A program made the translations under genes and the position numbers. A stretch of DNA of 7,664 nucleotides from JBARCX01 sp049794535 (GTDB taxonomy: Bacteria > Pseudomonadota > Gammaproteobacteria > Xanthomonadales > Rhodanobacteraceae), in the NCBI GenBank assembly GCA_049794535.1, contig JBARCX010000188.1, positions 1-7,664 of the forward strand, written 5' to 3'. Positions 1 through 5,871 of this stretch are shown here, piece after piece (within the stretch, counting starts at the first letter, position 1; every line of letters begins with the position of its first letter). The notes under the pieces are model-generated. The model was not told the DNA's origin and ran no database searches. It saw nothing but the letters and a program-made list of their open reading frames with translations.

Positions 1-188
1 GCGTAGGGGGTGCCGTGATATTGGTTGGCTGGATTAAACATCTAGACGGCGGCCAGATTGCCTTAAGCCCTCACCGCTTCGGCGCGTTGCGGTGTAGCCG
101 CATTGTTTGGCCTTGGGTAGCGGACTATCCGATTGCGTGAATCTTCCAACGCTTCTATCCCACGCTGTGCTACCCGCTCGAAAGGCCA
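1..188. other. Left-end non-coding stretch with no recognisable gene
   Basis: I can support no gene here. One frame on the + strand (3-140) stays open from the window edge to a TGA. Its translation begins with a short hydrophobic run (VGGAVILVGWI) and then becomes unremarkable, with mixed codon use. It could be the last 45 codons of a gene entering from the left, but nothing in it is recognisable. No clear promoter or terminator was found. The permease downstream starts at 407, so any promoter for it must lie in this stretch or inside the repeat that follows. Confidence 0.3.
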
Positions 189-266
189 TTTCTTTGGGTT
201 ACGTTTCTTTGGGCCAGCAAAGAAAGGTGACTCGGGCCCCGGCAGGGGTTCGAAAGCCCGCGGCAG
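189..266 (+). repeat. Dispersed repeat, left copy, with 8-bp hairpin
   Basis: A core at 211-266 matches the reverse complement of 7565-7620 at most positions: both share GGGCCA, then CAAAGAAAGGTGACTCGG, then a CCGGCAGG stretch and a GAAA-GCCCGC end. The left copy also has TTTCTTTGGG twice, at 189-198 and 204-213. The second of these pairs with CAAAGAAA at 218-225, giving a perfect 8-bp stem with a 6-nt loop. From memory, elements of this type are scattered through Xanthomonadales genomes and are often translated in error as short hypothetical proteins. Its function is unknown. It lies upstream of the permease and makes the longer open frame there look spurious. Confidence 0.75.
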
Positions 267-278
267 GCGAACAACCTA

Positions 279-340
279 AGCGATATCTCGACAATCGAGC
301 GATATCGCCACTGGGCCCCTGCCTACGCAGGGGCGACGAG
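279..340 (+). repeat. Hairpin repeat upstream of the permease
   Basis: GCCCCTGC (315-322), loop CTAC, and GCAGGGGC (327-334) form a perfect 8-bp GC-rich stem. Upstream of it AGCGATAT occurs twice (279-286 and 299-306) around a short CTCGA/TCGAG inverted pair. The arrangement CGATATCGCCACTGGG followed by the hairpin resembles a common proteobacterial intergenic hairpin repeat. A related sequence lies at 7541-7575, in the same orientation. No T-run follows, so a terminator role is doubtful. Confidence 0.6.
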
Positions 341-406
341 CAATACACCACCGCCCCATACCCCCGCCAGCTAGAATCACCACCCATACCCCACTCGATA
401 CACCCC

Positions 407-1336
407 ATGCAGCCCGTCAACAAAGCCCGCCTGCAGATCCACTTCTGCGTCCTGCTATGGGGCTTCACCGCCATCCTCGGCAAGCTGATCACGTTGCCCG
501 CACTACCTCTGGTGTGGTGGCGCATGCTGCTCGTGGCAGGAGCCTTGCTGTTGATTCCCAAGGTATGGCACGGACTGCGCACCATGCCGATGCGATTGCG
601 GCTCGCGTATGCCGGCATCGGCATGCTGGTGTCGCTGCACTGGCTCACCTTCTACGCCGCGATCAAACTTTCCAACGCCTCGGTAGGCGCCACCTGCATT
701 GCGCTGGGACCGGTGTTTCTGGCCTTTGTCGAACCGTGGATAGCGAAGCGTCGCTTCGACCCACGCGAGCTGTTGATTGGTATCGCCGTGGTGCCGGGTG
801 TGATCATGGTCGTGGGTGGTGTACCTACGGATATGCGCCTGGGCATTGCAGTAGGTGTGCTGTCGGCATTGTTTGTAGCGCTGTTCGGCGCACTCAACAA
901 ACGATTGGTTGAACACGGCGATCCACTCACCGTCACCTTCATCGAGTTGGGTACCGGCGCCGTGTTTCTCACGGCACTGGCCCCACTGTTGCCGCATACA
1001 GGCCCGGCGTTCATGCTGCCCAGCGCGCACGATGCACTGTTGCTACTCGTGCTGTCGTTCGGCTGCACATTATTGCCGTTCGCACTCGCGCTGGTGGCGC
1101 TACGCCATATGAGCGCCTTCGGCACGCAAATGGTGACCAATCTGGAGCCGGTCTACGCCATCGTGCTGGCGATCATCCTGCTCGGTGAGCAGCAGCAGTT
1201 GGATAAATGGTTCTATGCCGGTGTGGCAGTGATCCTCGCCGCCGTGTTCGTGCATCCGCTATTGCATCGGGTGAGCAAACCACCGACACAACCGGAGCTA
1301 CTTGGCACCGCCGAGAACCACGGCATGATTGACTAG
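407..1336 (+). CDS. EamA/DMT-family membrane permease
   Basis: This is an inner-membrane transporter of the drug/metabolite transporter superfamily, 309 residues long, which is the usual length for two fused EamA repeats with ten membrane helices. Hydrophobic segments run throughout. The first repeat starts near residue 10 with WGFTAILGKLI and continues through LVWWRM (35-40) and HWLTFYAAIKLSNASV (78-93). The second repeat covers about 145-285 and ends with the typical LEPVYAIVLAIILLGEQ (246-262), before a short polar tail. The open frame extends up to 107, but that extension crosses the dispersed repeat and is not membrane-like, so I chose ATG 407. No clear Shine-Dalgarno sequence precedes it. 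The substrate cannot be told: family members export amino acids, metabolites or drugs. The gene converges on the LysR gene with a 9-base gap and appears to be transcribed alone. Confidence 0.9.
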   Translation: MQPVNKARLQIHFCVLLWGFTAILGKLITLPALPLVWWRMLLVAGALLLIPKVWHGLRTMPMRLRLAYAGIGMLVSLHWLTFYAAIKLSNASVGATCIALGPVFLAFVEPWIAKRRFDPRELLIGIAVVPGVIMVVGGVPTDMRLGIAVGVLSALFVALFGALNKRLVEHGDPLTVTFIELGTGAVFLTALAPLLPHTGPAFMLPSAHDALLLLVLSFGCTLLPFALALVALRHMSAFGTQMVTNLEPVYAIVLAIILLGEQQQLDKWFYAGVAVILAAVFVHPLLHRVSKPPTQPELLGTAENHGMID

Positions 1337-1345
1337 CTCAATCAA

Positions 1346-2260
1346 CTAGTTCGGTAGATCGGCCTCGCGTGATGCGACGATGACATCACGCAGATGATCG
1401 ATAAAGGCACGCACCTTGGCCGGTGCCTGCCGCCCTGGATAGACCGCATGAATGCCACCTTCGGGTAGCCGGTATTGGGCCACCAGCACCACCAACCGCC
1501 CCGCACGAACATCCGTCTCGGCCAGGTAATCCGGCAATACGCCAATGCCGAGGTCAGCCAACACCATGGCACGCACAGCCGCCGCGTTATTGGCCTGCGC
1601 CACTGCCCGCATACGCACCGTGCTGCGCTTCCCGCCCTGACTAGTGAAGACCCAACGCAAAGGCGAGGCCAGCACCGACATGGCGATCCAACCATGCGCA
1701 GCCAGTTGCCCTGGTTGTCGTGGCGTGCCGTGTGCCATGAGATACGCCGGGGTGGCTACGACCAGCTGGCGAAAGCTGCCCAATCGAATGGCACGCAAGC
1801 TGGAGTCACGCAGCCAACCGATGCGGATCGCCAGATCGAAACGCTCGGCAATCAGGTCGCTGATCTGGTCGCTGATGACCAAATCGGCCTGCACCGCCGG
1901 ATGGCGCTGCACAAAACTCGCCAGGGCAGGCGCGACAACGGCCATGCCGTAGTCCGTGGTGGTCGTAAGACGTAGCGTGCCGTGTGGCCTGTCGCGACTC
2001 TCGCCTACCCGCTCAATGGCCGCCGCCGTATCCGCAAGGATGCGCACACAATCCGCGTGAAACACCGCGCCAGCTTCGGTCAGCGACATGCGCCGCGTGC
2101 TGCGCACCAGCAGGGTCACACCCAGCTCTTGCTCCAGTTTGGCCAGATGCTGGCTGACCATGGCCTTGGTCAGACCCAACTGCTCCGCCGCCGCCGTGAA
2201 CGAACCGGCGTGAACCAGTGTGACGAACACCGCCAGTCGATTGAGGTTGACCTCGCCCAT
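1346..2260 (-). CDS. LysR-family transcriptional regulator
   Basis: A 304-residue DNA-binding regulator of normal LysR length. Residues 5-64 form the winged helix-turn-helix, with FVTLVHAGSFTAAAEQLGLT followed by VSQHLAKLEQELGVTLLVR and the RRMSLTEAG wing. The effector-binding domain starts near LRLTTTTDYG (about 96-105) and runs to the end. It includes LAIRIGWL (about 141-148) and LADLGIGVLPDYL (about 234-246), both typical of the CrgA/YafC-like branch. The start ATG has only a weak AGG upstream. The gene is divergent from the reductase gene at 2382 with a 121-base shared control region, the classic LysR arrangement. It therefore most likely controls its own transcription and that of the reductase. 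The effector is unknown. The 3' end nearly abuts the permease gene, but nothing indicates control of the permease. Confidence 0.93.
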   Translation of the reverse strand: MGEVNLNRLAVFVTLVHAGSFTAAAEQLGLTKAMVSQHLAKLEQELGVTLLVRSTRRMSLTEAGAVFHADCVRILADTAAAIERVGESRDRPHGTLRLTTTTDYGMAVVAPALASFVQRHPAVQADLVISDQISDLIAERFDLAIRIGWLRDSSLRAIRLGSFRQLVVATPAYLMAHGTPRQPGQLAAHGWIAMSVLASPLRWVFTSQGGKRSTVRMRAVAQANNAAAVRAMVLADLGIGVLPDYLAETDVRAGRLVVLVAQYRLPEGGIHAVYPGRQAPAKVRAFIDHLRDVIVASREADLPN

Positions 2261-2275
2261 ACCCGTGTACCTGAC

Positions 2276-2294
2276 TGTAAAGCGTTACTTTACA
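2276..2294. promoter_or_regulatory. Inverted-repeat operator candidate between LysR gene and reductase
   Basis: TGTAAAG and CTTTACA form a perfect 7-bp inverted repeat around the 5-bp centre CGTTA. It begins 15 bases upstream of the LysR start and ends 87 bases before the reductase start. Each arm contains TTTACA, five of six bases of a sigma-70 -35 box, one on each strand, so a bound protein would sit on core promoter elements. I could not find a convincing matching -10 box. The site is a plausible target for the adjacent LysR regulator, but another factor is possible. Confidence 0.6.
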
Positions 2295-2381
2295 TTGAAT
2301 TATCCATGCGGTGATTTATCGAACCAATCATTCGGCGCATGCTTTGTTTCGCCATCCCCATTCCTACTCCCGGAGACACTC

Positions 2382-3023
2382 ATGAAAATCGCACTGTTTG
2401 GCGCTACCGGTCATATCGGCCACGGCATCCTCGATGAAGCACTGTCACGCGGTTACGACGTTGTCGCCATCGTGCGTGATCCGAGCCGGCTCACCGTAAG
2501 CAACGCCAAGCTGAAAGTCGTCACCGGCGATGTGGCCAAGCCCGAAAGCTGGCTGGATGCCGTGCGCGGTACCGATGCCGTTGTCGCCAGCCTGTCGGCA
2601 CGCCGCGATGGCAACCCGGACAGCATTCCGAACAACGCAGGCGTATTGCTCGATAACTTGCCCAAGGCCGGCGTGAAGCGCCTGCTGTGGGTTGGCGGCG
2701 CCGGCACGCTGGAAACCGCGCCGGGTGTGAAAGTCATCGATAGCCCGAACTTCCCCGCTGAGTGGAAGCCGGAAGCCGAGGCTCAGGGCAAGGCGCTGGA
2801 CGTGTTCCGTGCCAGCAAGGCCAATGTGGAATGGACGTTTATCAGTCCGGCCGCGTTGATCGAGGACGGCACGCGCAGCGGCATCTACCGTGTGGGCGGC
2901 GAGCAGTTGCTGGTCGATGCCAATGGCACCAGCCGCATCACGGTGGCCGACTATGCCGTGGCTCTGCTCGATCGCATCGAGAAGCACGATGCCTTGAATC
3001 AGCGCATCACGGTGGCTTACTAA
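2382..3023 (+). CDS. NAD(P)-binding atypical SDR oxidoreductase
   Basis: A cytoplasmic protein of 213 residues with a single Rossmann domain of the NAD(P)H-binding type (YwnB/NmrA-like atypical short-chain dehydrogenases). The nucleotide-binding glycine motif GATGHIG is at residues 7-13. A basic residue at R32 (VRDPSRL) suggests a preference for NADPH. GDV at 49-51 and the WVGGAGTLE strand-turn (103-111) fit the fold. ISPAALI (154-160) and RITVADYAVALLDRIE (185-200) are typical of the C-terminal half. The classical YxxxK catalytic pair is not evident, as usual in this subgroup, so the reaction cannot be named. ATG 2382 is preceded by GGAG at 2372-2375 with a 6-base spacer; the frame extends upstream, but that start is better supported. 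The neighbouring divergent LysR gene is the likely regulator. Confidence 0.88.
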   Translation: MKIALFGATGHIGHGILDEALSRGYDVVAIVRDPSRLTVSNAKLKVVTGDVAKPESWLDAVRGTDAVVASLSARRDGNPDSIPNNAGVLLDNLPKAGVKRLLWVGGAGTLETAPGVKVIDSPNFPAEWKPEAEAQGKALDVFRASKANVEWTFISPAALIEDGTRSGIYRVGGEQLLVDANGTSRITVADYAVALLDRIEKHDALNQRITVAY

Positions 3024-3040
3024 GAACCCTCAGTGCTTGT

Positions 3041-3140
3041 GCCCCTCCCCCTGCTCGCAGGGGGAGGTTGGGAGGGGTAAACACTTGCCTCAGTCTGTAA
3101 AAGCTTCACCCCACCCCAGCCCTCCCCTGTCCCACAGGGA
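3041..3140. repeat. GC-rich composite hairpin repeat downstream of the reductase
   Basis: CCTCCCCCTG (3044-3053), loop CTCG, and CAGGGGGAGG (3058-3067) form a perfect 10-bp stem just after the reductase gene. GGAGGTTGGGAGGGGT continues from it. The inverse strand of 3105-3129 carries a near match (AGGGGAGGGCTGGGGTGGGG), so the two halves form a larger imperfect inverted repeat. A small CCCTG/CAGGG hairpin closes the right end. I recall similar poly-purine/poly-pyrimidine elements from Xanthomonadales intergenic regions. With no T-run this is not a canonical terminator, though the hairpin may stabilise or end the reductase transcript. Confidence 0.65.
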
Positions 3141-3221
3141 CTACCTTCGGGTCGCAACATCGGAGGGAGTTATGCCGGGTGACGTATAAAACTTGACGTC
3201 CTCCAAACGGCCAGCTCCACA

Positions 3222-3239
3222 GCGCCTATACTTAGGCGC
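3222..3239. promoter_or_regulatory. Inverted repeat over a candidate -10 box upstream of rlmJ
   Basis: GCGCCTA and TAGGCGC form a perfect 7-bp inverted repeat around TACT. It contains TATACT (3227-3232), a plausible -10 element that would place transcription initiation about 20 bases before the rlmJ ATG at 3259. No good -35 lies at the right distance: TTGACG at 3193-3198 is too far, with a 28-base spacer. The site could be an operator, a hairpin at the transcript start, or chance. Confidence 0.4.
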
Positions 3240-3258
3240 CTTGCCTGCCGGGCCTGCC

Positions 3259-4254
3259 ATGAATTATCGCCACGCCTATCACGCCGGCAACTTCGCCGAC
3301 GTGCTCAAGCACACCGTCCTGCTCGCGCTGATCGAAGCGCTCAAGGCCAAGCCGACACCGTTCGCGGTGATCGACACCCATGCCGGCAGCGGTTGCTATG
3401 CACTCGACAGCGTCGAAGCTGGCAAAACGGGCGAATACAAAGACGGCATCAAGCGCCTGATGTTTCCGGACTTGCACGCTAAAGGCGACGCAAAGGCCGG
3501 CAGTCTGCCGCCACTGCTGCGGCGCTGGATGGACAGCGTGCTCGCCGTGCCCGAGAACGCCGATGGTCTGAACGTCTACCCCGGCTCGCCACTGCAAGCG
3601 GCTAATGCCCTGCGTGAAACCGACAGCGCGCAGCTATGCGAACTGCACCCACAAGAAGCCGAAAAACTGCGCGAGTTGTTTCATCACGACCACCGCGTGC
3701 ACGTGCACACGCGCAATGGCTACGAAGCACTGAAGGGGCTGCTGCCGCCAAAAGAGAAGCGTGGCCTGGTACTGATCGACCCGCCTTACGAGGCGCAGGA
3801 AACCGAATACCGCATCATCGAAAAGGCACTGAAGGAGGCGCTGCTGCGCTGGCCGACCGGCATGTACGCCGTGTGGTACCCGATCAAGCAGCGCAGCCAG
3901 GTGCAACCGTTCCTACGTTGGTTGCACCACTGCGGCGCCCAGCGCGTGTTGCGCGCGGAGCTGCTGGTGCATCCGGATGACTCACCGTTACGCCTGAATG
4001 GCTCGGGCATGGCGATCGTCAATGCACCGTGGAAGCTCGACGACGCATTGCGCGAACCCTTGCGCGCCATGGCACGGCTGCTGTCACAGGAGCGCCCCGC
4101 CGAGTGGAAGCTCGACTGGATACTGCAGGAAGGCGCCGAGCCACCCGCGCCCAGCCCCTTGCCGCGCTCGCGGTTGTTGCCAAGCCCGCGTCCCACTAGT
4201 GCGCGCCCGACTAGTCCACGCTCTACTAATCCAGGCCCCAAGCGTCCCCGCTGA
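3259..4254 (+). CDS. rlmJ: 23S rRNA (adenine-2030-N6)-methyltransferase RlmJ
   Basis: An S-adenosylmethionine-dependent enzyme that, in E. coli, methylates adenine 2030 of 23S rRNA. The N-terminus MNYRHAYHAGNFADVLKH is the RlmJ family signature. The SAM-binding motif follows at about 36-45 (AVIDTHAGSG), and the catalytic DPPY motif of N6-adenine methyltransferases is at 174-177. YPGSP (107-111) and WYPIK (206-210) are also conserved. ATG 3259 is chosen because it opens exactly on this signature; upstream codons are unlike the family and no strong ribosome site is visible. At 331 residues it is about 50 longer than the 280-residue E. coli protein. The excess is a C-terminal low-complexity tail rich in Pro, Arg, Ser and Thr (about 292-331). 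The gene is probably transcribed alone and converges on the next gene with 21 bases between stop codons. Confidence 0.95.
   Translation: MNYRHAYHAGNFADVLKHTVLLALIEALKAKPTPFAVIDTHAGSGCYALDSVEAGKTGEYKDGIKRLMFPDLHAKGDAKAGSLPPLLRRWMDSVLAVPENADGLNVYPGSPLQAANALRETDSAQLCELHPQEAEKLRELFHHDHRVHVHTRNGYEALKGLLPPKEKRGLVLIDPPYEAQETEYRIIEKALKEALLRWPTGMYAVWYPIKQRSQVQPFLRWLHHCGAQRVLRAELLVHPDDSPLRLNGSGMAIVNAPWKLDDALREPLRAMARLLSQERPAEWKLDWILQEGAEPPAPSPLPRSRLLPSPRPTSARPTSPRSTNPGPKRPR
4189..4233 (+). repeat. Three degenerate 15-bp tandem units inside the rlmJ tail
   Basis: The units CGTCCCACTAGTGCG, CGCCCGACTAGTCCA and CGCTCTACTAATCCA lie head to tail in frame. They encode RPTSA, RPTSP and RSTNP at residues 311-325. 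Two contain ACTAGT and the third ACTAAT. This looks like local expansion by slippage or duplication followed by drift. Confidence 0.75.
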
Positions 4255-4275
4255 GCCGATGCGCACGCCTCACCA

Positions 4276-5067
4276 TCAATAGCCTTCACTGACCGCCGTG
4301 GGCACAACGTACGTGCCCTTTTTCGCATCGAACGTCAGCGTATAGCTGCTGCTTATCGGCTCACCGCCCTGGGAGCCGGTTTCAGTCACACGTAGCGGAT
4401 AGATATCCGCGAGCGATGTCGTGTCAGGTGTCATAGCGAAATCCAGCTTTTCGCAAGCATGCTCGTCGCGGCCACACTCAACACTCTCTTCATTGTTCAA
4501 ACTCACATTGATTCGCGGTGCGGCAAGCAGCCATTTGCCATCGCGCGGCAAATAGATGCGACGCATGGTTTGTTCGTACCCTTGCATGGCGTCGCTTTCC
4601 TCAATGACGAAGCCATAGAAATGCGGCCCCAAGCGCTGGATGCTGACTTCGCCAGCCATCCCACCATGACCAGAATCGATATTCTCTTCGCTCTGCACGG
4701 ACTCCAGCCCCTTTCCATCAGGTGTTGGTTTGAGCACGTAGAGATCGATATCACCCGGCGTAGCGTCGGCATCCATACCCGGCATGCCATCCCGAACGCT
4801 TTCCTCGGTGTCGCCACACATGGCGAGCAGATAACGTGGACCATCAGCCGCCGTGATACGCATGGAGGCACAAGGCTGGTAGATGGCGCTGCCAGCCGCC
4901 GGTTGCCAGCCCTTACGCACGGCAATCCATTGACCGTAATTCTGCGTAATGAACTCGCTGACGGCTTGATCGACGGTGCTACCTTCCACCTGAGGCATAG
5001 CCATCAGAGATGTGCAGGCCAGCCCGCCACAGAGGCCCACCACTAGCCAGGCAAAGATGTTTTGCAT
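4276..5067 (-). CDS. Unrecognised exported (periplasmic) protein
   Basis: A 263-residue protein I do not recognise. The first 23 residues look like a Sec signal peptide: a hydrophobic core (FAWLVVGLCGGLACTSLMA) with probable cleavage after A23. The cysteine at 18 lacks a proper lipobox, so a lipoprotein is unlikely. The mature part is acidic and soluble, with four cysteines (66, 84, 198, 205) that could form two disulfides in the periplasm. It contains strand-like segments such as IDLYVLKP (107-114), HFYGFVIEE (149-157) and SYTLTFDAKKGTYVVP (241-256). AAGGAG at 5076-5081 lies 8 bases from the ATG and supports this start. The gene is divergent from the Slp lipoprotein gene and shares a control region with a palindrome, so joint regulation is possible. 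No function can be assigned. Confidence 0.8.
   Translation of the reverse strand: MQNIFAWLVVGLCGGLACTSLMAMPQVEGSTVDQAVSEFITQNYGQWIAVRKGWQPAAGSAIYQPCASMRITAADGPRYLLAMCGDTEESVRDGMPGMDADATPGDIDLYVLKPTPDGKGLESVQSEENIDSGHGGMAGEVSIQRLGPHFYGFVIEESDAMQGYEQTMRRIYLPRDGKWLLAAPRINVSLNNEESVECGRDEHACEKLDFAMTPDTTSLADIYPLRVTETGSQGGEPISSSYTLTFDAKKGTYVVPTAVSEGY
4300..4323 (+). terminator. Candidate rho-independent terminator of rlmJ
   Basis: GGGCAC (4300-4305), a 7-nt loop, and GTGCCC (4313-4318) are followed at once by TTTTT (4319-4323). It lies 46 bases past the rlmJ stop, but inside the last codons of the convergent exported-protein gene, where the same bases encode the KKGTYVVP segment. The stem is short (6 bp) but GC-rich and the T-run is well placed. 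Confidence 0.55.
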
Positions 5068-5138
5068 GCGTCCATCTCCTTATGTTCTTGCGTTCCTGTG
5101 CACCGTTGCGGCTTTTCGACGTTGTGGAGACATCGTCG

Positions 5139-5160
5139 TTGTTGATCTTCAGATCAACAA
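5139..5160. promoter_or_regulatory. Perfect palindrome midway between divergent envelope genes
   Basis: TTGTTGATCT and AGATCAACAA are exact reverse complements separated by TC. The centre lies within about two bases of the middle of the 167-base region between the two start codons (5067 on the - strand, 5235 on the + strand). No T-run follows on either strand, so an operator for a dimeric regulator acting on both promoters is more likely than a terminator. The regulator is not identified and core promoter boxes are not clear. Confidence 0.6.
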
Positions 5161-5234
5161 GGCAACATAGCTTGCCGTGAATATTGTCTATATCAACAGG
5201 ACTTGTCTTAAAAGCGCATCCGAGGAGTTCAACC

Positions 5235-5744
5235 ATGCGTACCACCCGTTTACTGCCTTACCTGCTCGGCCCATGCCTCGCACTGACGCTGGCCGCTTGC
5301 GCACCCGCACCGATCTACAAGGTGGCGCCGAACACGGTCGCTGCCATGCCGTTTCAGGTGGCGCAGTCACCCGAGCATTTTGCCAACGGCAGCGTGATCT
5401 GGGGCGGTCGCGTGATCGGGGTGCAAAACCTTACCGACCATACGGAGATCGAGATCCTGGCCTACCCGCTGGATTCCTCGCAGCGGCCACAGGTGAGCAA
5501 TCCTGCTGGGGGCCGATTCATCGCCGTGGTTCCAGGTTATGTAGAGTCGTTCAACTACCCAGGTGGCGCGTTAATCACCATCGCCGGCCAACTCACGGGT
5601 AGCCGTGCCGGCAAGGTGGATCAAGCTGACTACGTGTACCCGCTCGTCAGCGTGGGGCAGTCGCACGTGTGGACGCAGCAGGAGATGACCAACGGCATGA
5701 GCAACGTACACTTTGGCGTGGGCGTCGGCGTGGGTATTCGCTAA
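5235..5744 (+). CDS. Slp-family outer-membrane lipoprotein
   Basis: A 169-residue lipoprotein of the Slp/YeaY family. Residues 1-21 form a lipoprotein signal ending in the lipobox LAAC, with the acylated cysteine at 22. The residue after it is Ala, not Asp, which favours outer-membrane sorting. Family features follow: VIWGGRVIGVQN (54-65), TEIEILAYPLD (70-80), RFIAVVPGYVESFNYPGG (94-111), ITIAGQLTG (114-122) and YVYPLV (133-138). The C-terminus is a Gly-Val alternation (GVGVGVGIR). ATG 5235 has GGAG at 5224-5227 with a 7-base spacer; the frame runs further upstream but would bury the signal peptide. In E. coli Slp is induced on starvation and entry to stationary phase; whether that holds here is unknown. 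It is divergent from the exported-protein gene. Confidence 0.9.
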   Translation: MRTTRLLPYLLGPCLALTLAACAPAPIYKVAPNTVAAMPFQVAQSPEHFANGSVIWGGRVIGVQNLTDHTEIEILAYPLDSSQRPQVSNPAGGRFIAVVPGYVESFNYPGGALITIAGQLTGSRAGKVDQADYVYPLVSVGQSHVWTQQEMTNGMSNVHFGVGVGVGIR

Positions 5745-5806
5745 CGCTGTATCTAAGGCTCAGCGCATGAACGGAGCGACCTGAATCACTAGCCCGCCGT
5801 AGAGGA

Positions 5807-5849
5807 AGTCGCAGTGCTCACCATGCAGCACTGCGACTCGATACGAGTC
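5807..5849. terminator. Long hairpin between convergent slp-like and chemoreceptor genes
   Basis: AGTCGCAGTGCT (5807-5818) and AGCACTGCGACT (5827-5838) form a perfect 12-bp stem with an 8-nt loop, in the 127-base gap between two converging genes. A second hairpin, GACTCG-ATA-CGAGTC (5835-5849), uses the 3' arm of the first, so the two exclude one another. No T-run follows on either strand. The position suits a bidirectional terminator or mRNA 3'-end stabiliser, but the lack of T's leaves this open. Confidence 0.5.
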
Positions 5850-5871
5850 CGACATAAACGCTGATCCAGCG

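Noticed and set aside
3..140. A partial gene entering from the left edge on the + strand
   Set aside because: Only 45 codons with no recognisable motif; an open frame this short can be chance. Left as unannotated sequence.
107..406. A 100-codon N-terminal extension of the permease in the same open frame
   Set aside because: It crosses the dispersed repeat, is hydrophilic and unlike the family, and the protein from ATG 407 already has the full normal length.
1332..1391. A terminator between the permease and the LysR gene
   Set aside because: ACTAG/CTAGT (1332-1350) and GCGTGATG/CATCACGC (1367-1391) can pair, but neither is followed by a T-run and the second lies in LysR coding sequence.
2220..2381. 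An upstream extension of the reductase in the same frame
   Set aside because: It would run through the LysR start and the inverted repeat; the GATG motif expected near the N-terminus sits right after ATG 2382, which has a good ribosome site.
4084..4328. Minus-strand frames opposite the rlmJ tail with repeats such as GLVGRALVGR
   Set aside because: They are the antisense reading of the low-complexity tail; the + strand frame carries the RlmJ motifs.
5184..5234. An earlier start for the Slp-like lipoprotein
   Set aside because: It would put 17 residues before the lipoprotein signal; ATG 5235 has a well-spaced GGAG and gives a normal signal.
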